The position numbers and the translations under genes are program-made. This document shows, piece after piece, positions 21,370 through 30,700 of a DNA stretch of 64,000 nucleotides (positions are counted from its first letter, which is position 1; each line of letters starts with the position of its first letter). This DNA is from Cryptomeria japonica (lineage: Eukaryota; Streptophyta; Pinopsida; Cupressales; Cupressaceae), in NCBI RefSeq assembly GCF_030272615.1, contig NC_081415.1, positions 234,555,303 to 234,619,302 of the forward strand. The letters are read 5' to 3'. The notes under the pieces were generated by a model. It was given only the letters and a program-made list of their open reading frames with translations, was not told the DNA's origin and made no database searches.

Positions 21370-23535
21370 CTAACCTTGCATAGAGGAAGAAGGGATATAA
21401 GGACCTAAGATGGATGGAAGGTGTGATGGGGAAGGTGTATTTTTTGATTTTGATGGAGGGATACCAACGTCTTGAAGAATTTCACTGAGGCCATGACCCT
21501 TAATATTTTCTTTAACATGAAGGGATTCTTGCTTATGGAGATCTACTCCTTTGCCTTTATGAATATCTTGACTTGTAGGATACTCTTTTCTTTGGAAAGA
21601 AGACACGAGTCCATTATGAGGTGGATATGATATGAGAGAAATAATGAGATCTTGAAGTGGATCAGATTGCACCAAAGTGGAAGAACCCATTGTACATGTC
21701 GAGGGTTCATGAACATCTTGCACTGACATGTTAGAATCATGAGGGGGATTAGGATCATGAGGGGGAATAGGATTGTGTAGTGGACATGGTTCAATGACGG
21801 GCTCTTCAAGAGATGGAATGGGAGAAATAATGGGATCATCAAAAGAAATGTGATCTTGGAGTGTATATGGAGGATTAAGACAAGGAGATGGAGGAACAAG
21901 TGGATCTTGTGGAGGATCTAAAGGAATAATTTGATCTTGACAAGGAGGAAGATCATTGGAATCCTCTTTAAAGTTGCTTTGCTCTGGACTTTTAATGGGA
22001 TCATCGGAAAGGATGGAAAGGATATCTTGATCTTTCTTAGGAAGTGGAATGCCGACGGGATTTGAAAGGACATTTTTTTCATGAAATGGAAAGGGATCAT
22101 TTGTGATTGGATGGACTAGGATATCTTGATCTTTCTCGGGGATTGGAGTGTCAATAGGACTTTGGATAAGATGGGAAAGAATAGGGGAATCATCATGAGT
22201 GTCTGGGAACATGGGGTCCTGGTCAACAATTGGATGGGATGATAAGGTTTCAGGATTTTGATCTTGATCTATTTTAAGACATGTTTCTTCATGCTCTAAA
22301 TTATCCTCTTGACATGGGGTTGGACTTTGAATATGGATGGGGGATTCTGACAAAGAATCAATGCTTGAACATGAGGAAGAGGGCCTTCGAATGGGGTCCT
22401 CTAAAACAGGTAATGGCAATAACGTGCATGGTGGCATTGGGTCTTGTATTTCTGAAACATGACAAGGATGTGCATCATTAATTGGATTATCTTGGCAATC
22501 AATTATGGATAGCCCTTGGATAATTGCATCCTTGGGTGTATTGTTTGCTGAGGACAATATAGAAGGTTCTTGTGAAACTTCTAAAGGTGTAGGGATAGAT
22601 GCCACTAGAGAGTCAATTTGTATGTGGGGGGATGAGGCATTGCTAGACATAATTGTATTATCTTTATCTTTCTCAAAGAACTCACTTGGTAGTTTCCTTA
22701 AGATCATTGCAATAAAGCCACCTTTCTTTTGGGGTTTTGACATAGTTGTATCTAGAATTTGAACTTGTTTGGCAAGGAGTTGGTTATGATCTGATGTCAT
22801 GTTTTGATATTGGACTTGGTTCAATTGTTCTGACATGTTTGAAACTTGGGTTGGTGTGGGCTGCAACCTTTGTTTTTGAATGTTTAGTTGTGGTTGTTGA
22901 CATTGATATGTTGATTGAACTTGTTGATATTCCACCATTGGTTGAACTATTTGTTGACATTGTATAGTTGGTTGGACACATTGTTGAAATTGGACCATTG
23001 GTTGTATATGTTGGGCCATTGGTTGTGTCTGTTGGAAATGTTCGAATCGTTGAGCAATTGGTTGTGATGGTTGAAAATCTAATTGATAGTAAACACCTTC
23101 TTGTTCTTGTTGTGGAGGCACATAATGTTGAAATTGATGTTGTCTATTTTCTTGAAATTGTTTCATCATCTCTATTTGTGAGAGAAGAGCTGGTATGTCT
23201 GATTGTTCAAGAAGATATCTTACATCAATTGGCTCAATCTTTGGATTTTGACTTGGAAATTTTTGAAACATTTTGGACATTTGTGATCTATTCTTCTCAA
23301 TGTTTTTCACTCTTTGTTCCAAAATCTCATTTTCTTGAGCTAGTTTCTCCTCTAGTTTTTGTATTTGGAGACTTGTTTCATCATAAAAAGTGTGATCAAT
23401 GTTGCTTTGTTGTTGGGTTCGATAGAATTGTGATTCCCTTGGATTAAAATTCGATTGCATTGTTGGTTGATACGTCAAACTTTGTTGCATCATTGGTGCT
23501 TGGAACCTTGTTTCAATAGACATGTCACTATGCAA
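21370..23535 (-). CDS. Uninterrupted 721-codon Gln/Pro-rich frame of unknown function
   Basis: This is the longest open frame in the window and lies in sense within a derivative that lacks gag-pol. Residues about 50-95 form a charged heptad-like stretch (LQIQKLEEKLAQENEILEQRV), probably a coiled coil. Residues about 120-270 are Gln-rich with repeated QP-x-x-Q/QCQQ units. A short basic segment (KPQKKGGFIAMILRKL) follows near residue 280. The rest is rich in Pro, Asp and Ser with recurring Asp-Pro-Ile. No zinc knuckle, protease or pol motif is seen, and no signal peptide or membrane segment. The position after the primer site and leader matches extra frames upstream of gag-pol in some Tat elements. 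A gag-like structural role is possible but unproven. The start ATG at 23535 is the first in frame; MSIETRF four codons later is an alternative. Confidence 0.55.
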   Translation of the reverse strand: MHSDMSIETRFQAPMMQQSLTYQPTMQSNFNPRESQFYRTQQQSNIDHTFYDETSLQIQKLEEKLAQENEILEQRVKNIEKNRSQMSKMFQKFPSQNPKIEPIDVRYLLEQSDIPALLSQIEMMKQFQENRQHQFQHYVPPQQEQEGVYYQLDFQPSQPIAQRFEHFQQTQPMAQHIQPMVQFQQCVQPTIQCQQIVQPMVEYQQVQSTYQCQQPQLNIQKQRLQPTPTQVSNMSEQLNQVQYQNMTSDHNQLLAKQVQILDTTMSKPQKKGGFIAMILRKLPSEFFEKDKDNTIMSSNASSPHIQIDSLVASIPTPLEVSQEPSILSSANNTPKDAIIQGLSIIDCQDNPINDAHPCHVSEIQDPMPPCTLLPLPVLEDPIRRPSSSCSSIDSLSESPIHIQSPTPCQEDNLEHEETCLKIDQDQNPETLSSHPIVDQDPMFPDTHDDSPILSHLIQSPIDTPIPEKDQDILVHPITNDPFPFHEKNVLSNPVGIPLPKKDQDILSILSDDPIKSPEQSNFKEDSNDLPPCQDQIIPLDPPQDPLVPPSPCLNPPYTLQDHISFDDPIISPIPSLEEPVIEPCPLHNPIPPHDPNPPHDSNMSVQDVHEPSTCTMGSSTLVQSDPLQDLIISLISYPPHNGLVSSFQRKEYPTSQDIHKGKGVDLHKQESLHVKENIKGHGLSEILQDVGIPPSKSKNTPSPSHLPSILGPYIPSSSMQG

Positions 23536-25610
23536 TGTTTTTGGGATTTTTTATTTTAAAAGGATGATGTATGATATGGCACTAAATGCAACCTAAATAG
23601 ATGAAAATGCAATCTATGGCAAGAATGCAACCTATGTTTTTGTTGTTTTTTGAGATTTTGACAAACGTTTTGGAATGCAAATCTAAAAAGGGACCCTTAG
23701 GAAATTGAAATGATGTCTAGACCTCAAAGGACAAAATGACAATGTCTCCCCTATATGCTTGGATACTAAGCTAGGTTTGACCAAATGACATGGATGACAA
23801 AAAGACAAAAGTTTGATAAGGTCTAGACTTCCTAACAATAACTTAGGGTTTATCAAAGATTTGGATTACTCAAGTATGAGAAAACCTAGTTTTGACACTA
23901 TATGCAAAGGAACAATTACTATGCAGATGATCCTAATATGATATGATAATGACCTAAGCTTAATGAAGAAACCTAGGGTATGCAAATGCAAATGTATGAC
24001 AATGTTAACCTAAGGTTGAATTATGAAATGGTATTACTCTAATGCAAGAGGACACATGCAAATGGATGACTTTTATTGATATGCAAAGGAGTATGACCTA
24101 AGTGAAACTTAACCTTGGTAGTTGACAATGAATTTGCAAAATGCAAACCTAGGATGAACCTAAATCTAAGTGACATGAATGTTGAGACAAGATTTTGAAA
24201 AATGTTTGACAACTATTGTTGAAGATGTTTTGAACTTTGTTGAATGAAATACTTTTGTGTTTAACCTTGTTTTGAATCAATTTGTCTTGTTTTTGAAATG
24301 AGACACAACTCAACTTTTGACAAGAAAAGAAGACAAGATATTTTAACTTAGACTCAAGACAATCATGCTCATTCACACATTTCTTATGGTAGGTAAGGAC
24401 ATTAGATACTTGAGAGGTAGACTCGTTATGAGATTCAAGGAGAATACATAGATGCTTGACCCCACGGGCTCCCCTCCACGACACTCACTTCTCAGGGCAG
24501 CCAAGCATTAGTCCCCATGGAAATCTCCCCATGGCAAACTTAGTATCTCTTCCAAGTATCCGAACTCCTCCTTCTCAAGCAACTAGAAGGATTTTTGGCC
24601 TCTAAATACAAGGTGTTTAGTAAGGATTTCTGTTAAGCATTACTCCTTGCTGTCACACAAGCGTGATTGAGACATAGGCCCACCAAGATACCAAACAAAA
24701 TGTAGTCATGCAAGCATGATTTAGACCATGAGGTCCTACTTAGATGTTGATATGAGAAAGAGTTCAAGGGTCATCACTTCCCAAGTAACTACAATTCCCA
24801 CGTAACCCTTCCTTCAAAGCTTTCGCCCATCAGGTATTTATTTATAGTGAGTTAGAATGCCAAGGTACTCTGGCTATGCTCACTTTGGGTCATTCCCTTC
24901 TCACGATTGTCACTTGCTTGCAAAAGAAAGCAAATGTTCAGGAAGGCAAGCCCTCTAAAGGTAACAAACAATCCGAGCCATGAGCATGGTATCAAAGATT
25001 TAGATTTCTGATCACCCTAAGAAGGATGAGAGCATACTCTCCTACTCCAATGTCAAACTCGACAATCAAAGCAAACACATGTTCATTCCATCCTACTTAG
25101 CAATCATACTAGGTGCCTAATTATGAATCACAAACACAAAAGTTCAGTTGGAATACAAGGCAACCTGCAAAATCACTAAGTTAGAAGTTTGATTTGTTTG
25201 GTCTTTGACTAGCGAACCTGCATAAAATTTGTTAGTAGTTTCATTTTTGTCTTTGCCATGTGTAATGCCAAGGTGCTGCACAGAGAATCAGTACCAAAGA
25301 AAAACCAAAATGCAGAAATAGAATGGAAAACAAAGTAATTTGCAAGCAAAAATACTAATTTTTACCTCTGTTTCTGGCCTTACACACGCACAAAATGTCT
25401 TACACAGGCGCAAAATGCAGTAACACAGGTGTAGAATGCAGTAACACAGGCACAGAATGCAGTAACACAGGCGCAGATCCCTTGACACAGACGTAGAATG
25501 CAGTGACACAGGCACATAAGTGCCTAGAGAGCCCTGAATTGCCCTATTTCTTGGGTTTTTCTCTTGCAAATCAACTCAAAAGCACTCAAAAGCATGGTTA
25601 AGGGGTTAAG
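23536..25610 (-). other. Long leader of the nested Tat derivative
   Basis: About 2 kb lie between the primer site and the 721-codon frame. A 111-codon minus-strand frame at 24484-24149 has no recognisable feature and is not called. Tat elements often have long leaders, so this may hold packaging signals, but none can be recognised by eye. Confidence 0.45.
25381..25530 (-). repeat. About 21-bp tandem repeat with ACACAGGCGCA core
   Basis: Units of the form GTAACACAGGCGCAGAATGCA recur about seven times, with changes mostly at the GCGC positions. The minus-strand translation is a Cys/Leu repeat (LCYCILRLCYCIL), which I read as a repeat artefact. Confidence 0.85.
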
Positions 25611-25628
25611 TTCACGTCGGGTTCACCA
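25611..25628 (-). other. Putative primer binding site of the nested Tat derivative
   Basis: On the minus strand the LTR ends in CTACA, followed by a short spacer and TGGTGAACCCGACGTGAA. The TGG start and the position fit a tRNA primer site; the particular tRNA was not identified. Confidence 0.65.
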
Positions 25629-25633
25629 ATTAA

Positions 25634-26970
25634 TGTAGATAGGAATGTGGAAATCATCAAAGAAATAGAAACATTAGCCTAGCTCAATCATGAAAACTAA
25701 AATGCAATGACAAATCCTAATTACATTCACTAGAGATGCATGAAAAACAAGACATTCAATTTAATTGCAAACCATCACAAATGTGAATATCTCCTCTAGA
25801 AATCTCCATTGTCCTTTTTCTCCTTCAAATTACTTTGTTTTGTGGATCTCACCTTCAAGTGCATAAGTATAATATGAAAGCAAGATTGACAAGACAAGAT
25901 GATAGCATAAGGGTACTAGAAGCGTGATTGATTCGACCTTTTGATTGAAGAAATTCATCCAATTTATAGATAAATAGGAGAAAAGACAAGATTAGCATGA
26001 GGAGATTTGAAAGGAAATTTCAAATCAAGAATGACAATTATGACAAATTATGACAAATTGACACTTTCTATGCGAAATTGATTGATTGATAATTATGACA
26101 AATTATGACAAATTGCTATGTGAAAATTGATTGATTAACAAATATGACAAATTATGAAAAATTTTCTATGTCATTCCCATGAAATTAGGAGAAAATAGAA
26201 AATTAGATTAATTAGAAATTAGGAAATTAGAAAATTGATGAAAATTGGAAAGTTAGGAATTAGGAGAAATTAGTAAATTGGAAAATTAGGTAAATTAATT
26301 AATAATTTTTCATTCATCAATTAATTCACAAAGAGAGGAGAAATTAGTTAGCCAATTAAATAAACATTTAATTGTGACAAGAAGACTTAGGATAAATAAA
26401 TAAATTATTTAACCTAGAGGGAAAATGACAAACAAGGTTAAATGAACAAATCATAAAACCTTAGAAGATGAATTAGAAATGCAAGGATGACAATTAGGTC
26501 TTGATGTAGGATCGATTTGATCATGATTCTGATTAACAAAGGACCAATGCTGACAAACAATTTGATTGATAAAAGCACCAATTGACGAGGAACAATGATT
26601 AATTGATCCAAATTGACATGATTGAGAAGGACGACGATCGATGACAAATCGATCGCAAGATTGAAAATGACAACGATTGATGAAAAATCGATCGCAAAAT
26701 GACAAGATTGAAAATGTCAACAATTGATGACAAATCGATCGCAAGACGACAAGATTGATGACAAATTGATTGCAAAATGACAAGATTGACTAGAGGACAA
26801 GGATCGATGATGAATCAATCACAAGATGACAAGATTGAAAAGAGGACAAAACCCTAATTAGGATTGATGATGTCCAAAATGATGACAAATGAACACACAC
26901 AGTGAAGCGACAGGATAAGATCGATCAAAATCATGACTGAAGATTGTTATTGACAAGACCAAATTTGAAA
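25634..26970 (-). repeat. 5' LTR (truncated) of the nested Tat derivative
   Basis: It aligns with 14770-16078 from TGTAGATAGGAATGTGG to GACCAAATTTGAAA. The remaining 164 bases, which hold the LTR start (TGTAGACGTC), are absent. Five bases (CTAGA) separate the truncation from the right copy of the 49-bp flanking repeat. Confidence 0.85.
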
Positions 26971-27210
26971 CTAGATCAACATAGATGACATTATACAATG
27001 CAATGAAATTTATCAAATTTATCTAAATCAAATCAAATTTTCAAAATTTTTGATTCATCTCCCGAAGGGGAATTATCAACATCATTATCAACATCATTTA
27101 TCAAATCTGGCGCACAACATGAACATCTCGACAAGACATCACATTAATCATAACTAAATCATGACGACACATCATTTTCTTTGAATCAACATGTGCACAC
27201 ATGTCATTTC
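26971..27210 (+). other. Outer Tat element, sequence before its polypurine tract
   Basis: It contains the right copy of the 49-bp direct repeat (26976-27024) and the right arm of the inverted repeat (27049-27064). No gene is supported. Confidence 0.55.
26976..27024 (+). repeat. 49-bp direct repeat flanking the nested element, right copy
   Basis: It matches 14722-14770 with one substitution. Taking out the nested element and one copy leaves a continuous sequence running into the outer element's polypurine tract. Confidence 0.9.
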
Positions 27211-27224
27211 AAAGAGGGGCAAAA
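27211..27224 (+). other. Polypurine tract of the outer Tat element
   Basis: AAAGAGGGGCAAAA directly precedes the LTR start TGTAGACG on the + strand. Confidence 0.85.
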
Positions 27225-28663
27225 TGTAGACGTATAAAAATGACCATATTCCTAAATGAATATTTAATTTTCATTTTATTCTCATTCGTCTATTTAATTA
27301 AGTAAATTATTTAATTTATTTAGTTAAATTCACTTAAGCCCTTTAATTAATTTAATTGAATAAATCATTTTATTTAATTAGAACCCTTCTCTCTACTTTT
27401 AATCAAATTCACATTTAATTAAATACTTTACCCCAATTAAATTAATCTAATTTATTTAAATCCCCAACTTGCAACCAAATTGAAATAAAGCAATTTATTT
27501 TAATTCATTCATTTTTCCCTCACCCACTTGCATTTTCCTACATCTCCCACTTACCTCCTAACCCTATTCCTAATTTCTTCTAGAATCCATCTAATCCTAA
27601 TCAATTAACCTAAACCCATCCACTATCCCCTTTCCTTAATTTTGAGGAGGTCACTTCTCAAATTTGGAGTAAAGTCTTCAAAAGCCATTAAAGCCTGTAT
27701 CCATTCAACAAGCTAACTTGTTGAATGCCCCCAAATTTGGAAGGACTCTTACAAATTTGTCCCCAAAGTCTTCAAACCATTAATGGTTAACTAACCCTTA
27801 GTGGCATGGTTAGAGACTTTTTGCCTAACTCAACCTCCATCTAATCCAAGGGTGTCATCAAGCATTTATTGGTTTGACCATGGTTATTCCTTTAACCTTT
27901 GCACAAGAGTTTACCCCTTGGGTAAAAGCTTTATCCAATGGATAACCCTAACCTAACCTTACCCTTACCTCCTAGGGTAACCATGAGGTCTTCTCAAGAA
28001 TTTAATGCTTCTTACATCTCCTCTCAACCAACCTTATGTTGACAATTGTCACCATTTCATTGGTGAAAATTGAAAAAATGGATTGACAACTTTCAAACTT
28101 GACCCTTGATTAACTCTTTCAATCCTGACCATCCATTGCCCTATTTTCACTATAGATAGAGCTATCATTCCTCCATTTTAAGGATCCATGCAAGCTTTAG
28201 TATTTCATTTATGCTCAATTTTACTAACACATCTAGCTTCTCTTTGTTATAGGAATAAATCTAATAAGCATTTTAGACTATTTCCTTTATCATTAGCTTA
28301 ACTCATGAACTAGTATATCATGTTAGGATAGTATTGCTACTAATCTTGTCATCTTATAATCTAGTTTATTGCATTTGTAGAATCATGCATAGATATGATG
28401 CATTTTCATAACTAAATCAATCATAAGCATCCCTCATTCTTGCATTTGTCATCCCTAAGCCACTTTGCTTAGCGATCTGAGAGCAAACGCATTGGCTTGA
28501 GGGACCCAGTGAGATAGAGAACCATGGAACTATCCTTGGGAAGTTGAGTCATTCTGCATGACTCCATAACTTGCACCAAGAAGTCCTGTGGGTGTGTGGA
28601 AAAACCTCTTTGAACTTTAATTTTCACATTTTAAGTTTCATCACCTCGCTTTTCCCGCATACA
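27225..28663 (+). repeat. 3' LTR of the outer Tat element
   Basis: It starts TGTAGACGTATAAAA after the polypurine tract and opens with an AT-rich part rich in TTTAATTAA-type words. The 3' part contains a CTGAGAGCAAA segment also seen in the solo LTR at 56271-57032. The likely end is CGCATACA at 28663, where a short piece of copia LTR begins. No gene is supported in it. Confidence 0.65.
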
Positions 28664-28693
28664 ATACTAACTATTCATCATTAATTCATCAAT

Positions 28694-28705
28694 TGGTATC
28701 AGAGC
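28694..28705 (+). other. Primer binding site, initiator Met tRNA type
   Basis: TGGTATCAGAGC lies two bases after the last 5' LTR base at 28691 and about 60 bases before the gag start. Confidence 0.88.
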
Positions 28706-28762
28706 ATCCTCCAGGTCCTTTGTGTTGTAAGCTTAATCGCTTGAGGAAAAAATCCTACTGTA

Positions 28763-29645
28763 ATGATGAAGAGGGAAGGTCCAAAGTTCAATAGAGATAA
28801 CTTTAAAATATGGAATGACATAATGAAAATATACATCAGAAGCATGGGTGCTCAACACTGGAGCTATGTTGAGAATGCTTACGATATCCCTACTAGTACT
28901 CTCACCGATGATCAAAAGAGAGAGATTCAGGAGAATGGGCAAGTCATGGAAGCCCTAATCAATAGTTTATCTGATATTGAGTTTATTGATGTTCAGGATA
29001 AAGACAATCCCAAAAAAGTATGGGATGCTCTTGAGAATATCTATGGCAGTGATGAGCATGTGAAACAAGTTAAGGAAGATCCTTATTACTGGTCTATGCA
29101 ATAAGGGTTGCTGCTATTCAGGAGTTGAGGTCTATAGACAAGACAAAGGTATCCCTAGACTCCATCATTGCTAAGTTGACAACTTATGAGCTAAATAATT
29201 ATGATGGCAGTATTCAGAAGACTGAATCGGCCTTTAGAGCATCTGCTGCACCATCTAGAAAGGGAAAAGAAGCAAGCACCAGTTGTGAACCAAGACAAAG
29301 TGGAGAAATGGATGATGAGGAGATCCTGATGGAATTTGGAGCTCTTCTTGCCAAGAGAATTCCTAAGGGAACTAGTAAATACAGAGGTAAGCTCCCTTTG
29401 AAATGCTTTTCTTGCAATAGGATAGGACACATTTTTGTAAACTGTCCTAATGGTGATAATAAGGACAAATCAGAGAAGTTAAAGAAGTTCAAAGGAGGAA
29501 ACAAGAGAAACAGTTTTGTAGTAGTTGATGAAGGTGTCACTAATGAGGAATCAGAAGATGAAGAAAGTGAAGATATTGTGTTTGTAGCAGTCAAGGAAGA
29601 TGTGTCAGACAAGAAGGCTCTTGTCTCCCACTTTGATAATTCCAA
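28763..29645 (+). pseudogene. Copia gag with internal deletion
   Basis: The frame 28763-29104 starts MMKREGPKFNRDNFKIWND and contains the copia gag core up to KVWDALENIYG. It then ends in a stop at 29102, and the next frame resumes at about 29113 with the C-terminal part. About 90 residues usual between these segments are missing, so an internal deletion with frame change is likely. The zinc knuckle is intact near 29402-29445 (CFSCNRIGHIFVNC, a CX2CX4HX4C motif). Confidence 0.78.
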
Positions 29646-30700
29646 TGAGTGGATTATTGACAGTGGCTGTTCTCACCATATGACTAGTGACCAGAGTAAG
29701 TTTCTATCTATCAAAGAGTATGATGGTGGTGTGGTTCATTTTGGTAATGATGCACCATGTATGGTAAAAGGTAGAGGGTCCATCTCTTTGAATGGAAAAA
29801 GCAGTGCTGATAATGTGTACTGGGTAGAAGGTCTCAGACACAACCTTTTGAGTGTTGCCCAGCTGAATGATAATGGACTCACTCTAGAATTCAAAGATGG
29901 AGTGTGCAAAATCAAAGGAAAGAATGGTGAATTGATGGCCACCAGAATGCAGACCAAACGTAACTTATTTCAGCTGAATGCAAATATCTGTACATGTTTA
30001 ATGGCTAAGTTTGATGATAGCTAGATATGGCATAGAATACTCTACCATGTAAACTTTGACAATATTGTAAAGGCCAGTAAGATGAAGGTAGTTAGAGGAT
30101 TTCTTGTGCTAAGCATACCGAAAAATCCTTTGTGCAGAGAGTGTCAATTGGAGGAAATGTCTTCCTCAACCTTCAAAGGTAAATCTTTCACTACAGACAA
30201 TTTACTTGATCTTGTGCATACTGATTTGTGTGGTCCTATGAAAACCAAGAGTGTGTAGTGAGATAGGTATTTTATGATTCTTACTGATGATTTCTCAAGA
30301 ATGATGTAGGTCGCATTCTTGAAGGAGAAGTCTGAAGCCTTTGGAAAGTTCAAAGCCTTCAGAGCACTAGTTGAAAAAGAAAGTGGTAAGAGGATTAAGT
30401 GCCTAAGAAATGATCAAGGAGGAGAATTCACTTCCAATGAATTCAACAAGTACTGTGAAGAGAACAACATCAAGAGGCAATTGTCTACCCTCCATACTCC
30501 ATAGCAGAATGGCCTAGCAGAGAGAAATAACCAAACTGTAGTTGAAGCAACCAGAACAATGCTAATCCAAGGAAAAGTTGCTCACACCTTTTGGAGAGAA
30601 GCAGTGAGCACTGCAGTCTACACAATGAACCAGACACTCATCAAAAAGGGTAAGGATAAAATAACTTATGAGTATTAGACCGATAAAACTCTTGTAGTAA
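29646..30700 (+). pseudogene. Copia protease and integrase (broken)
   Basis: Protease: WIIDSGCSHHMTSD at about 29651 keeps the Asp-Ser-Gly catalytic motif. After the stop at 30022 the zinc-binding pre-integrase segment and integrase core follow. They show LVHTDLCGPM near 30215, an Asp in CLRNDQGGEF near 30400 and the Glu in NGLAERNN near 30515. Stops at 30022, about 30256, 30307 and 30502 interrupt it, and the integrase tail decays after 30675. The frame 29125-30024 stays open for 299 codons across gag tail and protease. Confidence 0.8.

Larger units (their letters stand above)
14770..26970 (-). mobile_element. Nested Tat-type derivative lacking gag-pol, minus strand
   Basis: Two LTRs (14770-16242 and 25634-26970) bracket about 9.4 kb. 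A primer-site-like TGG sequence lies by the right LTR and a polypurine tract by the left, so the element reads right to left. It contains, in its own sense order, a long leader, an open 721-codon frame (23535-21370), a decayed continuation to about 20688, about 1.8 kb without any gag or pol motif, and then a PMD pseudogene in antisense. The PMD gene order and the polypurine/LTR-start sequence are shared with the outer Tat element, supporting a Tat-lineage origin. The 5' LTR lacks its first 164 bases. It is a large retrotransposon derivative that would depend on other elements' enzymes. Confidence 0.8.
1..28663 (+). mobile_element. Tat-lineage Ty3 LTR retrotransposon, interrupted by nested insertions
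   Basis: This element begins left of the window and reads on the + strand. In order it has the gag tail with a zinc-binding segment, protease, G-patch-like segment, RT, RNase H, a second RNase H, integrase, an antisense plant mobile domain frame, a polypurine tract and a 3' LTR. Two RNase H domains between RT and integrase are diagnostic of the plant Tat lineage. Three younger insertions split it: a copia LTR near 2581-3499, a copia-type element at 7958-10565 and a Tat derivative at 14770-26970. Many in-frame stops show that it is dead. Assigning 11450-14769 and 26971-28663 to the same element as 1-7407 is an inference from order and orientation; no target-site duplication can be checked because the 5' end is outside the window. 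Confidence 0.72.

Noticed and set aside
20863-21408. 181-codon + strand frame
   Set aside because: It is antisense to the decayed C-terminal continuation of the nested element's sense frame and has no motif.
22968-23447. 159-codon + strand frame with Val-rich repeats
   Set aside because: It is the complement of the Gln-rich part of the 721-codon minus-strand frame, where CAA/TTG codons keep the other strand open.
25288-25569. 93-codon Cys/Leu-rich minus-strand frame
   Set aside because: It is a direct translation of the 21-bp tandem repeat.
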